Shown: positions 46,432 through 56,145, counted from the first letter of the stretch. The stretch: 64,000 bases of DNA from JACDAE01 sp963717195 (GCA_963717195.1 CAVQVR010000011.1:186001-250000); one strand, 5' to 3'. Numbers and translations: made by a program. The notes: a model not told the origin generated them from the sequence alone.

Positions 46432-47493
46432 CTATGGTTGCTTCGGTGGGTTCTTTGGGTTCTTTACCTTAGGAATATTAGGAACACCGGGCATACGCGG
46501 CTGAGTTTGTTCTGATCTGCGATGGAGATTGACCATGCGCTCATCTTCCTTATGCATCTGTTGCCTGAGCTCACGTTCGCTCAGGCTCAAACTCTGTAGG
46601 CGCGAGATTAAATTATTGAGCGCCGCCGCAACTTGCCAGAGCGCATGGCCTTGATGAAGAGGAGCACGCACGTTAAGATCACCATTCGCAACAGCTACAT
46701 GCGTTTGCAAAAGCTGTTGAATACCAGCATCCAACTGGCGTCTTTGCTCCAGCTCCAATTCTCGCCGCTCTTTCTCTCTCCGTTCGAATACCATTATCTC
46801 CTCAGCCCGGTCAGCCCGTGCAAGCGCACTTTCTGTGCTACGTGCCCAGACATAGAGAACTAGCGCGGTAAATAATTGTAAGATATATACATGGAAAAAT
46901 ATCTCTAATGGAGTTTTGTATAACATTTGCGTTATAGCAGCGTCATGATGCGCATAGACAACTACCAGGTATATCTCAATAACATTCAGACCAAAAACCA
47001 CCACAAGGCCCTTAGCGGAAAAGAATGCGAGAACCAGTAAAGCAGGTATAATAGTGAAGTCTAGCATATAGATACTATTGAGCGTTAGCCCACCCGGATA
47101 CTTGAATAAGAAGCTCGTTTCTCCAACATAAAGTACAATAAGAGCCAGTATACCGGCAAATTCGACAAAACCTTTTCGATTTAAGAGCAATACCAAAAAG
47201 CATGCTCCCAGTGATAGGAATATTCCCACTAGAGGTGCTGGATTATGAGAAACAAGCATTTGTAGTTGTACAAGGAGCAAAAAAAGCATGAAAATGGGTA
47301 CAGCGATAGCAGCTAGTTTTCCATGTCGTACCTTCTCTCGCTGCGCGAAATTTGCATTTATTAATGGCTCAGGCGGAGCTGCAAGCCGATACCACCAGGC
47401 TAAAAATGTCGACCCCGTGCTTTGTTTTTCTGTACGCGATGGGCCCTGTAACTTGCTTTCACCGCTGCTAATAACGTTGTGTCTACTTTCCAT
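46432..47493 (-). CDS. Six-helix membrane protein with HAMP-like cytoplasmic domain
   Basis: A 353-residue protein. A cytoplasmic N-terminus of about 60 residues is followed by about six membrane helices (residues 60-225) that resemble the 7TMR-like or MASE-like sensor bundles. A charged coiled coil (EEIMVFERREKERRELELEQ) comes next, and a HAMP-like segment (VANGDLNVRAPLHQGHALWQ with ALNNLISRL). The C-terminus is Pro/Lys-rich and lacks a kinase, cyclase or methyl-accepting domain. It therefore looks like a truncated or adaptor-type sensor that would need a partner. It converges with secA. Confidence 0.65.
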   Translation of the reverse strand: MESRHNVISSGESKLQGPSRTEKQSTGSTFLAWWYRLAAPPEPLINANFAQREKVRHGKLAAIAVPIFMLFLLLVQLQMLVSHNPAPLVGIFLSLGACFLVLLLNRKGFVEFAGILALIVLYVGETSFLFKYPGGLTLNSIYMLDFTIIPALLVLAFFSAKGLVVVFGLNVIEIYLVVVYAHHDAAITQMLYKTPLEIFFHVYILQLFTALVLYVWARSTESALARADRAEEIMVFERREKERRELELEQRRQLDAGIQQLLQTHVAVANGDLNVRAPLHQGHALWQVAAALNNLISRLQSLSLSERELRQQMHKEDERMVNLHRRSEQTQPRMPGVPNIPKVKNPKNPPKQP

Positions 47494-48200
47494 AAGGGTA
47501 AATTCCCTCCTAACGGTAATCTACACGAGGACATCCTGACTGGACATCCATCGGACCTCCATCCATCAATACTTAGCCTGTTCCACTTCAGTGCAAATTT
47601 CTATAGTAAAGAGGGGATTGAGTCTAGTTCTCGATACTACACACGCGCCTCATTCATAATATTTACTCCTGACAATGGATATCTTTCTTTTTCGTAACTC
47701 TTCAGGTCTCCTCGCCACCTGCGGTGGCTCGCCCTGGTTTTGTGTGGACGGTGCTGAGGAGTCAGGTCCCTTCTGAAGAGACGCTCATGAAACGGGTTCA
47801 CCACCCAGGATGAAACCCATCGTTTTCAGAAGAGTTACTCTTTTTCATCGAAAGGATAACAGTCTTTCCTCAACAATAAGCAATGGTTCAATAATCCATA
47901 GCCTAAATTAGCTAGTCAGTGGATATCATCTTAACCATTCTTTCGGCACTATGCGGCAAAAACTATTTCCAGGCCAATGTCTCCATGATAAGAGTAGTCT
48001 CAATGGATGATTTGTTAACTGCCATTTAACATTACCATTACAATCTATAACTATTCCCTTATAGATTACCTCACCTTCCTTAACTCAAAAACATAGACCT
48101 TTTGGAGGTTGCATGGTAACCTTTGGATAAGCCATTAAAGAACGATGTTGTTCCCCATTCCAACAAACAGCCTTTCTACAGGCTGAAAGGAAAGTAGATC
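47494..48200. other. Intergenic region with an inverted-repeat segment
   Basis: GTAACTCTTC at 47694-47703 and GAAGAGTTAC at 47829-47838 are perfect 10-bp inverted arms around a GC-richer core. The core has its own imperfect arms (CAGGTCTCCTC / GAGGAGTCAGG), which resembles a small MITE, though no flanking direct repeat is clear. The rest is A/T-rich and should contain the promoter of isocitrate lyase. No gene is supported. Confidence 0.5.
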
Positions 48201-49487
48201 ATGATGAGCCGTCAACAGGCCGAAGAGCTTACAAATAGTTGGAAGACCGATACGCGTTGGCAGGGTGTGAAACGTCCATACACTGCTAAAGATGTTTTTA
48301 AATTGCGTGGTTCCATTCCGATTGAGTACACATTGGCCCGTCTGGGAGCTGAGCGCCTGTGGAATTTGCTGCATACTGAACCTTATGTCGCAGCATTAGG
48401 TGCGTTGACCGGAAACCAGGCTGTGCAGCAAGTCAAGGCTGGTTTACAGGCTATCTATCTCAGCGGTTGGCAAGTAGCGGCTGATGCTAATCTGGCCAGT
48501 AATATGTATCCCGATCAAAGCCTCTACCCTGCAAATAGTGTGCCAGATGTTGTACGCAAAATTAATAATGCATTGAGACGGGCCGATCAGATCGCCACGG
48601 CGGAGGGGAATGATGACACTTACTGGTTCGCGCCAATTATAGCTGATGCAGAGGCTGGTTTCGGTGGCCCCCTTAATGTCTTTGAGCTGACGAAGGCGAT
48701 GATCGAAGCTGGTGCTGCTGGCATTCATCTTGAAGATCAATTGTCTTCTGAGAAAAAATGTGGACATATGGGTGGGAAGGTCCTGCTGCCAACACAGAAC
48801 GCACTGCGCAACCTGGTCTCTGCCCGCCTGGCTGCCGATGTGATGGGTGTACCAACAGTTCTTATTGCACGTACTGATGCTAACGCCGCTACATTGATTA
48901 CTTCAGATATCGATCCTGTTGATGCAAAGTTCCTGACAGGGAACCGCACACCTGAAGGTTTCTTCTCCGTACGTAGCGGCATTGAAGCTGCAATTGCGCG
49001 TGGATTATCTTACGCTCCTTATGTTGACCTGCTCTGGTGTGAAACCTCTGAGCCGAATCTGCGCGAGGCGGAACGCTTCGCCAGAGAGATTCATGAGCAG
49101 TACCCCAGCAAACTCCTGGCATATAACTGTTCACCATCGTTCAACTGGCGCAAAAAGCTCGATCCCGATACTATCGCGAACTTCCAGCCTGCGCTGAGCA
49201 AGATGGGATACGCCTTCCAGTTTATCACCCTGGCCGGTTTCCACGCTCTCAACTACAGCATGTTTAAGCTGGCACGCGGCTATAAAGAGTACGGAATGGC
49301 TGCTTACTCTAAGTTACAACAGGCAGAGTTCGGATTGGAAGAATATGGTTATACAGCTACCAGACATCAGCGCGAGGTTGGTACAGGCTACTTTGACGAG
49401 GTCGCCCAGGTGATTGCTGGTGGTACCTCTTCTACGACCGCGCTGGCTGGTTCGACTGAAGTAGAACAATTCCATTCCCTTGATTAA
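48201..49487 (+). CDS. aceA: Isocitrate lyase
   Basis: A 428-residue enzyme that splits isocitrate into succinate and glyoxylate, the first step of the glyoxylate shunt. The signature SSEKKCGHMGGKVLLPTQNA contains the catalytic KKCGH loop cysteine. FAPIIADAEAGFGGPLNVFE provides metal-binding aspartates, and LIARTDANAATLITSDIDP and LAYNCSPSFNWRKKLDPDTI are conserved. It starts at the ATG at 48201 (a second ATG follows at 48204) behind AAAGGAAAG. Malate synthase lies 400 bases downstream on the same strand, separated by a palindromic element. Confidence 0.96.
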   Translation: MMSRQQAEELTNSWKTDTRWQGVKRPYTAKDVFKLRGSIPIEYTLARLGAERLWNLLHTEPYVAALGALTGNQAVQQVKAGLQAIYLSGWQVAADANLASNMYPDQSLYPANSVPDVVRKINNALRRADQIATAEGNDDTYWFAPIIADAEAGFGGPLNVFELTKAMIEAGAAGIHLEDQLSSEKKCGHMGGKVLLPTQNALRNLVSARLAADVMGVPTVLIARTDANAATLITSDIDPVDAKFLTGNRTPEGFFSVRSGIEAAIARGLSYAPYVDLLWCETSEPNLREAERFAREIHEQYPSKLLAYNCSPSFNWRKKLDPDTIANFQPALSKMGYAFQFITLAGFHALNYSMFKLARGYKEYGMAAYSKLQQAEFGLEEYGYTATRHQREVGTGYFDEVAQVIAGGTSSTTALAGSTEVEQFHSLD

Positions 49488-49611
49488 TTTGCTGCGTTGC
49501 GGGTTACGGGTGCCCACAAGGCTCCCTTCCTACGACCGCAAGGCTACATCGCTCCCATGTATCACTGGTCCTGTGCATGGAAACAATGCACTTGCGGTCG
49601 CTTTTTCACTG

Positions 49612-49791
49612 CGTAGTTAGGGCTTACGCGTTCTCTCTATGCCTCGCGCCTGCGGCACTCGCAGAAATAAAAGTGTTGCGTTTTTTGCGGCGCGCGGCCC
49701 GCAAAAAACGCAACACTTATATCCTTTGAGGCTCGCAAGCGAGCCCAGTAGGAGCAAAAAGCAGAGAACGCACAAGCTCTGACTTCGTAGT
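49612..49791. mobile_element. MITE-like palindromic element between aceA and aceB
   Basis: Left end TAGGGCTTACGCGTTCTCTC (from 49618) and right end GAGAACGCACAAGCTCTGA (to about 49782) are imperfect inverted repeats. They resemble the ends of the element at 36884-37050. Inside, 49671-49690 and 49699-49718 form a perfect 20-bp inverted repeat with an 8-nt loop. CGTAGT occurs on both sides (49612-49617 and 49786-49791) as a possible short target duplication. No gene lies in 49,488-49,891; the remainder should carry the aceB promoter or a readthrough leader. Confidence 0.7.
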
Positions 49792-49891
49792 GGCGTTACC
49801 TTGCCTGCTCTCTCATTTGCTACATACAGAGCCATATGCGACAATACCCCATATGGGAATTGTGTCCTCAGTGTTGAAAGGAACCATACTC

Positions 49892-51502
49892 ATGACGACA
49901 AACCAGACTATACCCCATTACGCGGAAGGAATTGAGGTCAAAGCACCCGTTTCCGCTGAGTTTGCTGAGATACTGACTCCCGAAGCATTAAGTTTTATTG
50001 CAAACTTATCGCGCGCTTTTGAGTTGAGGCGTGAAGAGCTCTTGCAAAAACGTGTGCAGCGCCAGGCAGACCTTGACGCAGGAAAAATGCCTGATTTCCT
50101 GCCAGAGACTGAACATATTCGCAATAGCGATTGGACGGTTGCACCCATTCCACCCGATCTCCAGGATCGCCGCGTCGAAATCACGGGGCCGGTGGACAGG
50201 AAGATGGTCATTAATGCGCTCAATTCGGGTGCAAAAGTATTTATGGCAGACTTCGAGGACTCACATTCACCAACATGGGAAGCAACGATCCAGGGTCAGA
50301 TCAATGTGCGCGACGCTATTGATCGCACAATTACGTATACCAGCCCCGAGGGGAAAGATTATCAGTTAAACGAGAAGACGGCGGTGCTGCTGGTACGTCC
50401 GCGTGGCTGGCACCTGAATGAGAAACATGTCCTGATCGATGGCAAACCCGTCTCTGGCGGTATCTTCGACTTCGGGCTCTACTTCTTCCATAATGTCCAA
50501 CGTTTGCGCGACCGGAGCACGGGTCCCTACTTCTATCTGCCCAAAATGGAGAGCCACCTGGAAGCACGCCTCTGGAACGATATATTCGTGCTGGCACAGG
50601 AGACGCTGGGCATACCACAGGGCACTATTCGCGCAACGGTGCTTATTGAGACGATCCTCGCCGCATTTGAGATGGACGAGATTCTGTACGAACTGCGTGC
50701 GCACTCGGCTGGTCTGAACTGTGGGCGCTGGGACTATATCTTCAGCGCAATCAAAAAGTTACGCAATGTTCCCAACTTTGTGCTGCCCGACCGCGCACAG
50801 GTCACTATGACCACACACTTCATGCGCTCATATTCGTTGCTGGCCATCAAGACCTGTCATCGTCGCAACATCCATGCTATCGGCGGCATGGCGGCTCAAA
50901 TTCCCATTAAAAGCGATCCAAAGGCTAACGAAGAGGCTCTATCCCGCGTACGAGCTGACAAACACCGCGAGGCTACCGATGGACATGACGGCACATGGGT
51001 GGCACATCCCGGTCTGGTCCCTATCGCGCTGGAAGAGTTCAATGCGGTAATGAAAGGTCCCAACCAGATCGAACGCAAGCGTGAAGATGTGAATGTGACG
51101 GCTGCCGATCTGTTGCAGGTTCCCGATGGCACCATTACCGAGGCGGGGTTGCGCAATAATATCAGTGTCAGCCTGCAATACCTGGATTCGTGGTTGCGCG
51201 GCAATGGCTGCGTGCCTATCAACAATCTGATGGAAGATGCCGCCACCGTTGAGATCTCTAGAGCACAGATATGGCAATGGCTACATCATCCAAAGGGTAT
51301 CCTGAACGATGGGCGCAAAGTCACGGTTGAGTTGTTCCACCAGTTGATGCAGGAGGAACTGGACAAGATCAAAACCACTATTGGCGAACCAGTCTACGCT
51401 AAGCGGCGCTATGCTTCGGCGGCAGAAATTCTCGACAAGATCATTACCGATGATGGGTTTGTGGAATTTTTGACGTTGCCAGCATACCAATATCTGGCAT
51501 AA
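49892..51502 (+). CDS. aceB: Malate synthase (A type)
   Basis: About 536 residues from the ATG at 49892, which has GAAAGGAACC upstream; the frame runs back to 49790 but that part is repeat DNA. It condenses glyoxylate with acetyl-CoA to malate. Family motifs: FMADFEDSHSPTWEATIQGQ, LLVRPRGWHLNEKHVLIDGK, LPKMESHLEARLWNDIFVLA, IRATVLIETILAAFEMDEIL, SAGLNCGRWDYIFSAIKKLR (Mg and glyoxylate site) and GKGTWVAHPGL-type HDGTWVAHPGLVPIALEEFN. The length and motifs fit the compact A isoform rather than the 720-residue G isoform. Together with aceA it allows growth on acetate or fatty acids and on acetyl-CoA from the hydroxybutyrate genes. Confidence 0.96.
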   Translation: MTTNQTIPHYAEGIEVKAPVSAEFAEILTPEALSFIANLSRAFELRREELLQKRVQRQADLDAGKMPDFLPETEHIRNSDWTVAPIPPDLQDRRVEITGPVDRKMVINALNSGAKVFMADFEDSHSPTWEATIQGQINVRDAIDRTITYTSPEGKDYQLNEKTAVLLVRPRGWHLNEKHVLIDGKPVSGGIFDFGLYFFHNVQRLRDRSTGPYFYLPKMESHLEARLWNDIFVLAQETLGIPQGTIRATVLIETILAAFEMDEILYELRAHSAGLNCGRWDYIFSAIKKLRNVPNFVLPDRAQVTMTTHFMRSYSLLAIKTCHRRNIHAIGGMAAQIPIKSDPKANEEALSRVRADKHREATDGHDGTWVAHPGLVPIALEEFNAVMKGPNQIERKREDVNVTAADLLQVPDGTITEAGLRNNISVSLQYLDSWLRGNGCVPINNLMEDAATVEISRAQIWQWLHHPKGILNDGRKVTVELFHQLMQEELDKIKTTIGEPVYAKRRYASAAEILDKIITDDGFVEFLTLPAYQYLA

Positions 51503-51549
51503 GTGATTTCCTAAAAATAGCAAGAGATCACATGCAAAAAGGAGACAAC

Positions 51550-51882
51550 GTGGATACCTATTATAATCCGAAGGATCTGGCACATTTCGCTGATGTCGGT
51601 GAAGAGGCTCCGGAATTGTGGAAAAAGTTTCTTGACTGGTATAACGCCGTTTTCGCTGAAGGTGCTCTTTCCGAACGCGAGAAGGCATTAATCGCGCTGG
51701 CCGTTGCGCATACAGTACAATGTCCTTATTGTATCGATGCCTATAGTACGGCGTGCCTTGAAAAAGGCTCTAACCTGGAGCAGATGACTGAGGCAATTCA
51801 TGTAGCGGCAGCCATTCGAGGAGGCTCCTCGCTGGTCCACGGCGTTCAAATGCGTAATCACGTCCATAATGTTTCTATGTGA
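51550..51882 (+). CDS. AhpD-like carboxymuconolactone decarboxylase-family protein, ArsS partner type
   Basis: About 110 residues. I prefer the GTG at 51550 because AAAGGAGAC precedes it by six bases; an ATG at 51532 is in frame but poorly placed. The core ALSEREKALIALAVAHTVQC with CPYCIDAYSTACLEKG holds the CxxC redox pair and distal His region of the AhpD fold (peroxidase-like). The end RGGSSLVHGVQMRNHV is typical of the small proteins that accompany the radical SAM protein ArsS in arsenosugar gene pairs. The next gene starts only 31 bases on and is that radical SAM gene, which supports this reading. Confidence 0.85.
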   Translation: MDTYYNPKDLAHFADVGEEAPELWKKFLDWYNAVFAEGALSEREKALIALAVAHTVQCPYCIDAYSTACLEKGSNLEQMTEAIHVAAAIRGGSSLVHGVQMRNHVHNVSM

Positions 51883-51913
51883 TCTCTGGTTCCACAACAT
51901 AAAGGTGTTCGTC

Positions 51914-52957
51914 ATGGCGAAAATTATCCCAACCCTGCGCAAGCAGGATCACCCACTTTCCAAACCAGACTATCAACACCAATTACTCGAAACCCTTCCC
52001 TTACGCTCATTTGCAGATGCTGCAAAAAGCGCAGGCCACCAACCACTACGCGCTCAGGGCATCGATGTTTTGCAGATGAACGTGGGGAAACGTTGCAACC
52101 AGACATGCGCCCACTGCCATGTTGATGCCGGACCCGAACGCAAAGAGGTCATGCCATATGATGTCCTCGAAGCCTGTCTACAATTCCTGGCTCAGACTTC
52201 TATTCCTACTCTTGATATTACCGGGGGTGCACCAGAAATGCACCCCCATTTTCGTGAGATCGTCGAACGTGCAACTTCTCTCAAACGCCACGTGATCGAC
52301 CGCTGCAATCTAACCATTACCCTCCTGCCCAACTACTCCTACCTCCCAGAATTCCTGGCAACCCACCAGGTTGAAATCATCGCCTCGTTACCATCATATG
52401 CCCTCAAACAGACCGATGCCCAGCGCGGTGAAGGAGTCTTCGAGGATTTTATTCAGGCGCTACAGCGCTTCAATGCACTTGGCTATGGGAAAGAAGGCAG
52501 TGGGCTGGTTCTCAACCTGGTCACGAACCCTGTTGGCGCGTTCTTGCCCGGAAATCAACACTCACTTGAAGCCGATTGGAAACGTCAACTGAAGAGACGC
52601 TACAACATCGACTTCAACCATCTCTATACCATTACCAACATGCCAATCAGTCGCTTCCTGGACTTCCTTTTGCGTAGCGGCAACTATGAAAGTTACATGG
52701 AAAAACTGGTCAATTCCTTCAATCCCGCAACCGTCGATGGACTCATGTGTCGCTACACGCTCTCCGTTGGCTGGGATGGGCGGCTCTACGACTGCGATTT
52801 TAATCAAATGCTTGAACTGGGCCTCAATCAGCAGTCTCCCCAGAGCATATTCGATATCACCCCAGAGACAGCTGCTGAACGTATCATCCAGATAGGTCAG
52901 CACTGTTTCGGCTGCACCGCTGGTAGCGGCTCCAGTTGTGGAGGTACCACAACATAA
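51914..52957 (+). CDS. arsS: Radical SAM protein ArsS (arsenosugar biosynthesis type)
   Basis: A protein of about 347 residues from the ATG at 51914 (MAKIIPTLRKQDHPLS). The radical SAM cluster motif is GKRCNQTCAHCHVDAGPERK (CxxxCxxC), followed by TLDITGGAPEMHPHFREIVE. The C-terminal extension (DUF3641-like) has MCRYTLSVGWDGRLYDCDFN and the cysteine-rich end CFGCTAGSGSSCGG, both diagnostic for ArsS. In cyanobacteria the family adds the 5'-deoxyadenosyl group to dimethylarsenate on the way to arsenosugars. No ArsM methyltransferase is visible in the window, so arsenic as substrate is inferred from family only. Confidence 0.9.
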   Translation: MAKIIPTLRKQDHPLSKPDYQHQLLETLPLRSFADAAKSAGHQPLRAQGIDVLQMNVGKRCNQTCAHCHVDAGPERKEVMPYDVLEACLQFLAQTSIPTLDITGGAPEMHPHFREIVERATSLKRHVIDRCNLTITLLPNYSYLPEFLATHQVEIIASLPSYALKQTDAQRGEGVFEDFIQALQRFNALGYGKEGSGLVLNLVTNPVGAFLPGNQHSLEADWKRQLKRRYNIDFNHLYTITNMPISRFLDFLLRSGNYESYMEKLVNSFNPATVDGLMCRYTLSVGWDGRLYDCDFNQMLELGLNQQSPQSIFDITPETAAERIIQIGQHCFGCTAGSGSSCGGTTT

Positions 52958-53014
52958 TAGGAATTGATACCTCACAGCGCTGTGAGCCATACCAACCTGC
53001 TTACCCATTTATAT

Positions 53015-54235
53015 CTAGGCAACCCAGCGCCCAATAGTAAACAGGACCATATTAGCCGCAAGGGTAAGAGGAAAGAAAATGTAGATATAACGACGACTGG
53101 CTGGATTACGCTTCCAGTCGTGTGCCAGAAGCATGATAGAGGGAAAGATGACCATAAGATAGCGTGGAATAGACATAAGTGGATTGGGGAATCCGACGGT
53201 GGTACTGAGAGAGTAGAGGAGCAGAGTCAGCGTGAAGACACTATAATAGAGAGGGAGGCGACGCCAATATTTGATCAGCAAGAAAATAGGCAACACGGTA
53301 AAGCAGAGATCAAGGAGGTTATTGTAGAGAGAGTCTAATGGTACTTTAAAGGTTACAAGATACCACAGCGAAGAGAAAAGAGCGGCCAGTGGAAGGGCGG
53401 GATGGCGACCCCAGGCGATAACATCATGCAGGAAGAGCAATGGATTGCCCCAATTCAGATAGAGGTAGAGCATGTAAAGAACAACCCCAAGAGGAATGAG
53501 CATCAGTGAACAAAGCGCATTGAGCATCACCAATTTGTGCATTCGTAGGTGTTGTGGGAGAGGCCAGAAGCGTTGTACAAAGTATGTGAGAATGGCAAAA
53601 ATAATCACCGCGCCAGTTACGCGAGTTATTGCTGCCAGGCCAGCACACAAACTTGCTAACCACCAATCAATCTTTCCACCTCGTTCTAAGAAGACAAATG
53701 TGGCCAGGCAGAGGAACAGAAATAGAGATTCTGTATATCCAGACGAAAAGAAGAGTGTATAGGGAAAGAAGGCAAGCAACCAGACTGCTGTTTTCGCGAC
53801 GGTGACATCAAAAAGATTTTTGGTCAACCAGTAGAGCAAATGCAGTGAGAAGAAGAAGAAGAGATTAGAGAGCAGAATACTTGCTATATAATAAGGCATT
53901 TCCCCTGAAAGAACCAGGGCCAATGGACGACCAGCCAGCCAGATCGTAGCAGGCCAGAGGGGGAAAAAAACCGTCAAGTTAGATTGATGATAGCCGTGAG
54001 CTGCTATTTTCACATAAAACAAGTTATCCCAACGCCACCAGCTCAGGAGATAAGCCAGGGCATCAAAAGGATTATTATGCTGAAGTACTTCTTGAGAAAC
54101 AAGGTGAGGGTCAAAAGGGAAACCATGTTTTCCAGCAGCAATAGCGATCACCGGGAGCGTAATTAATATGAGAAAAACACGACTAACAATAAAAGCACGT
54201 CTGGGTTCATCGTTGACAGATATCGATGCAAGCAT
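53015..54235 (-). CDS. PIG-V/GT76-like mannosyltransferase family membrane protein
   Basis: About 406 residues from the ATG at 54235 (GAAAGGA lies upstream; in-frame ATGs at 54256 and 54298 lack one). About ten membrane helices. The first periplasmic loop has LSWWRWDNLFYVKIAAHGYH, the WD-Y-IA-GY signature of GT76 enzymes. FFPLWP, FFSSGYTESLFLFLCLATFV, AGLAAITRVTGAVI and SIPRYLMVIFPSIM follow in the expected order. Such enzymes take mannose from a lipid-linked donor. The bacterial acceptor is unknown (cell-envelope glycolipid or glycoprotein). The gene converges with arsS and is divergent from the radical SAM gene at 54433. Confidence 0.8.
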   Translation of the reverse strand: MLASISVNDEPRRAFIVSRVFLILITLPVIAIAAGKHGFPFDPHLVSQEVLQHNNPFDALAYLLSWWRWDNLFYVKIAAHGYHQSNLTVFFPLWPATIWLAGRPLALVLSGEMPYYIASILLSNLFFFFSLHLLYWLTKNLFDVTVAKTAVWLLAFFPYTLFFSSGYTESLFLFLCLATFVFLERGGKIDWWLASLCAGLAAITRVTGAVIIFAILTYFVQRFWPLPQHLRMHKLVMLNALCSLMLIPLGVVLYMLYLYLNWGNPLLFLHDVIAWGRHPALPLAALFSSLWYLVTFKVPLDSLYNNLLDLCFTVLPIFLLIKYWRRLPLYYSVFTLTLLLYSLSTTVGFPNPLMSIPRYLMVIFPSIMLLAHDWKRNPASRRYIYIFFPLTLAANMVLFTIGRWVA

Positions 54236-54432
54236 AAGTAGTTGAAATCCTTTCATAACATTATAATATTTATAATAAAAACTATACGTAGTATACATTA
54301 TAACTCATTTTACGATCAGTTTCCATGACTTATGTACTAAGGGTGTCCTTGAAAAGCTCCTGGAGCTTGTCTGCTCTTTTGGATATTATTATCATAAGGT
54401 TATGAAGAACATTCGGGAAAGGAACAGAGACA

Positions 54433-55744
54433 TTGTTTGAAACATTGAAACAAACCCGGAGTATTTGTTCGCTATGCGGAGAGATAGTACCTGCAACCTA
54501 TGAAGTGCGTTCAGAGGAACAGGTATTTTTCTCACGCACCTGCCCGACACACGGCACCGTAGATACCGATCTGGGCTACCATGCCGCCTTCTATCGACGT
54601 TCCTTTGAGATTGAGAAAATCATGATCGCACGTTATGGCGATGGTGGGGATACCGATATTTCGCATGGCCTCTCACCATTTCCGCTGCGCAAACCCGCCG
54701 GGCTGGCAATTCTGGAAGTCACAGAACGTTGCAATCTGACCTGCCCCATGTGCTACGCCTATTCGAGCCCTTCAGAGCGTGACTACACATTGGAGGAGAT
54801 TGAAACACGCCTGGATCAGTTGATCGAGGTTGAGGGGAAAGGGATCTCGCTGCAAATTTCGGGCGGCGAGCCTTCGGTGCGCAAAGATCTGGAACAGATC
54901 GCCACCATGGTGAAACAGAAAGGCTTTGGCCACCTGGAAATGGTCAGCAACGGGATTCGCCTGGCTCGCGAACCCGATTTTGCCCAAAAACTGGTCTCGT
55001 GGGGATTTACCTCCGTCTACCTCCAATTCGATAGCACACGCCCCGAAGATATTGTCAAACTGCGCGGAGAGGATCTCTGGGACGTACGCGTCAAAGCAAT
55101 TGCTGCCCTGGAACGTGTGAAACTACCTTCCACCCTGGCCGTTTCGCTCTATGATGGCCTGAATAGCGATCAGATTCAGCAGGTAGTACACTTCGCGTGG
55201 GAACACCCCGATACGGTCTGCGCTATCGCCTTCCAGGCTGCTACCCCCTTTGGACGCTTCGAGGTCAATGGGAATGAAGGCGCAACGCCACGCAAATTGC
55301 GCATGCCCGAAATTCTTACTCTGATTGAGGAACAGGCTGGCGTCCCTCAGAATCTGTTCTTCCCGGTAGGCGAAGGCTCTCCTTTGTGCAACACATTTTC
55401 ACTGCTTAAATACACCCGCGATGGCTACAAGCCCTTTGCTCCCAACTTTACCCTGGAAGAATTTATGAGCGTCATGGGAGAACGCCCCAACATGACCCTG
55501 CGCATGCTAACGCGTGGGCGTTCAGCCGTTCTCCCTCAAATCGTCGCCAATATCGGCGGAACATTTAAACTGATCAAGACCCTGTGGCCCCATATCGGAA
55601 CTGACCCGTCCATCTGGACCAATCACAAGACATTGACGCTCTTCGTGAAACCTTTTATGGACGAAAGCGACATCGATATGAGCCGGATCGAACGTTGCTG
55701 TTTCCATAATGCTTCGCCGCGTGGTGTAATGTCCTTCTGTGCTC
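54433..55744 (+). CDS. Tes-like radical SAM protein (MJ0619/tetraether synthase type), 3' end lost at the chimeric junction
   Basis: About 437 residues remain, from the TTG at 54433 (GAAAGGAACAGAG upstream). An N-terminal zinc-ribbon-like part ICSLCGEIVPATYEV with TCPTHGTVDTDLGYH precedes a radical SAM core: EVTERCNLTCPMCYAYSSPS (CxxxCxxC) and LQISGGEPSVRKDLEQIATM. A third cysteine group follows (RIERCCFHNASPRGVMSFCALN). Exactly this order occurs in archaeal tetraether lipid synthase (Tes) and its bacterial relatives, which join lipid tails carbon to carbon. After CALN at about 55,744 the reading runs into unrelated GC-rich DNA, so the last tens of residues are missing. Relation to Tes is by layout; other members of the group act on unknown substrates. 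Confidence 0.75.
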
Positions 55745-56145
55745 TGAATGCACACATGCGCCCGGCACAACCACACGCTCAGGAAAGTGCCTTTGTGCCC
55801 CCCGTCGCCGAGCCGGTTCGCGGCAGGCACCCGGACGTCGCGGAACACCAGCTCCGCGGTGTCCTGGCTGCGCAGGCCGATCTTGTCCAACGGGCGCACC
55901 TTCTCGAACCCGGGCATGCCGTCCTCGACGACCAGCAGGGAGAGCCCGTCACGACGGCTGGCCCGGTTCGGCGGCTGACGTCCGGGCCAGCACGATGACC
56001 AGATCGGCCAGCATGCCCCCGGTGATCAGTGTCTTGGCGCCGCTCAGGATGTAGTCGCTGCCGTCGCGCTGGGCGGTGGCGCGTATCCCGGCCAGGTCCG
56101 ACCGGCGTCCGGCTTTACCAAGGCTCTGGGCCAATGTCTCACCGG
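55745..56145 (-). pseudogene. Fragment of a high-GC acyl-CoA dehydrogenase, foreign to both flanks
   Basis: On the minus strand, from about 56,125 down to 55,800, three pieces join into an internal segment of an acyl-CoA dehydrogenase: SDLAGIRATAQRDGSDYILS with GAKTLITGGMLADLVIVLAR, DGLSLLVVEDGMPGF, then LDKIGLRSQDTAELVFRDVR with VPAANRLGD. About 120 of 380 residues are present, without either end. One frame break near 55,970 and one near 56,100 interrupt it. Third-codon positions are almost all G or C, unlike the flanking bacterial genes and the fungal DNA. The margins (55,745-55,800 and 56,125-56,150) are mixed sequence where the joins lie. Confidence 0.8.
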
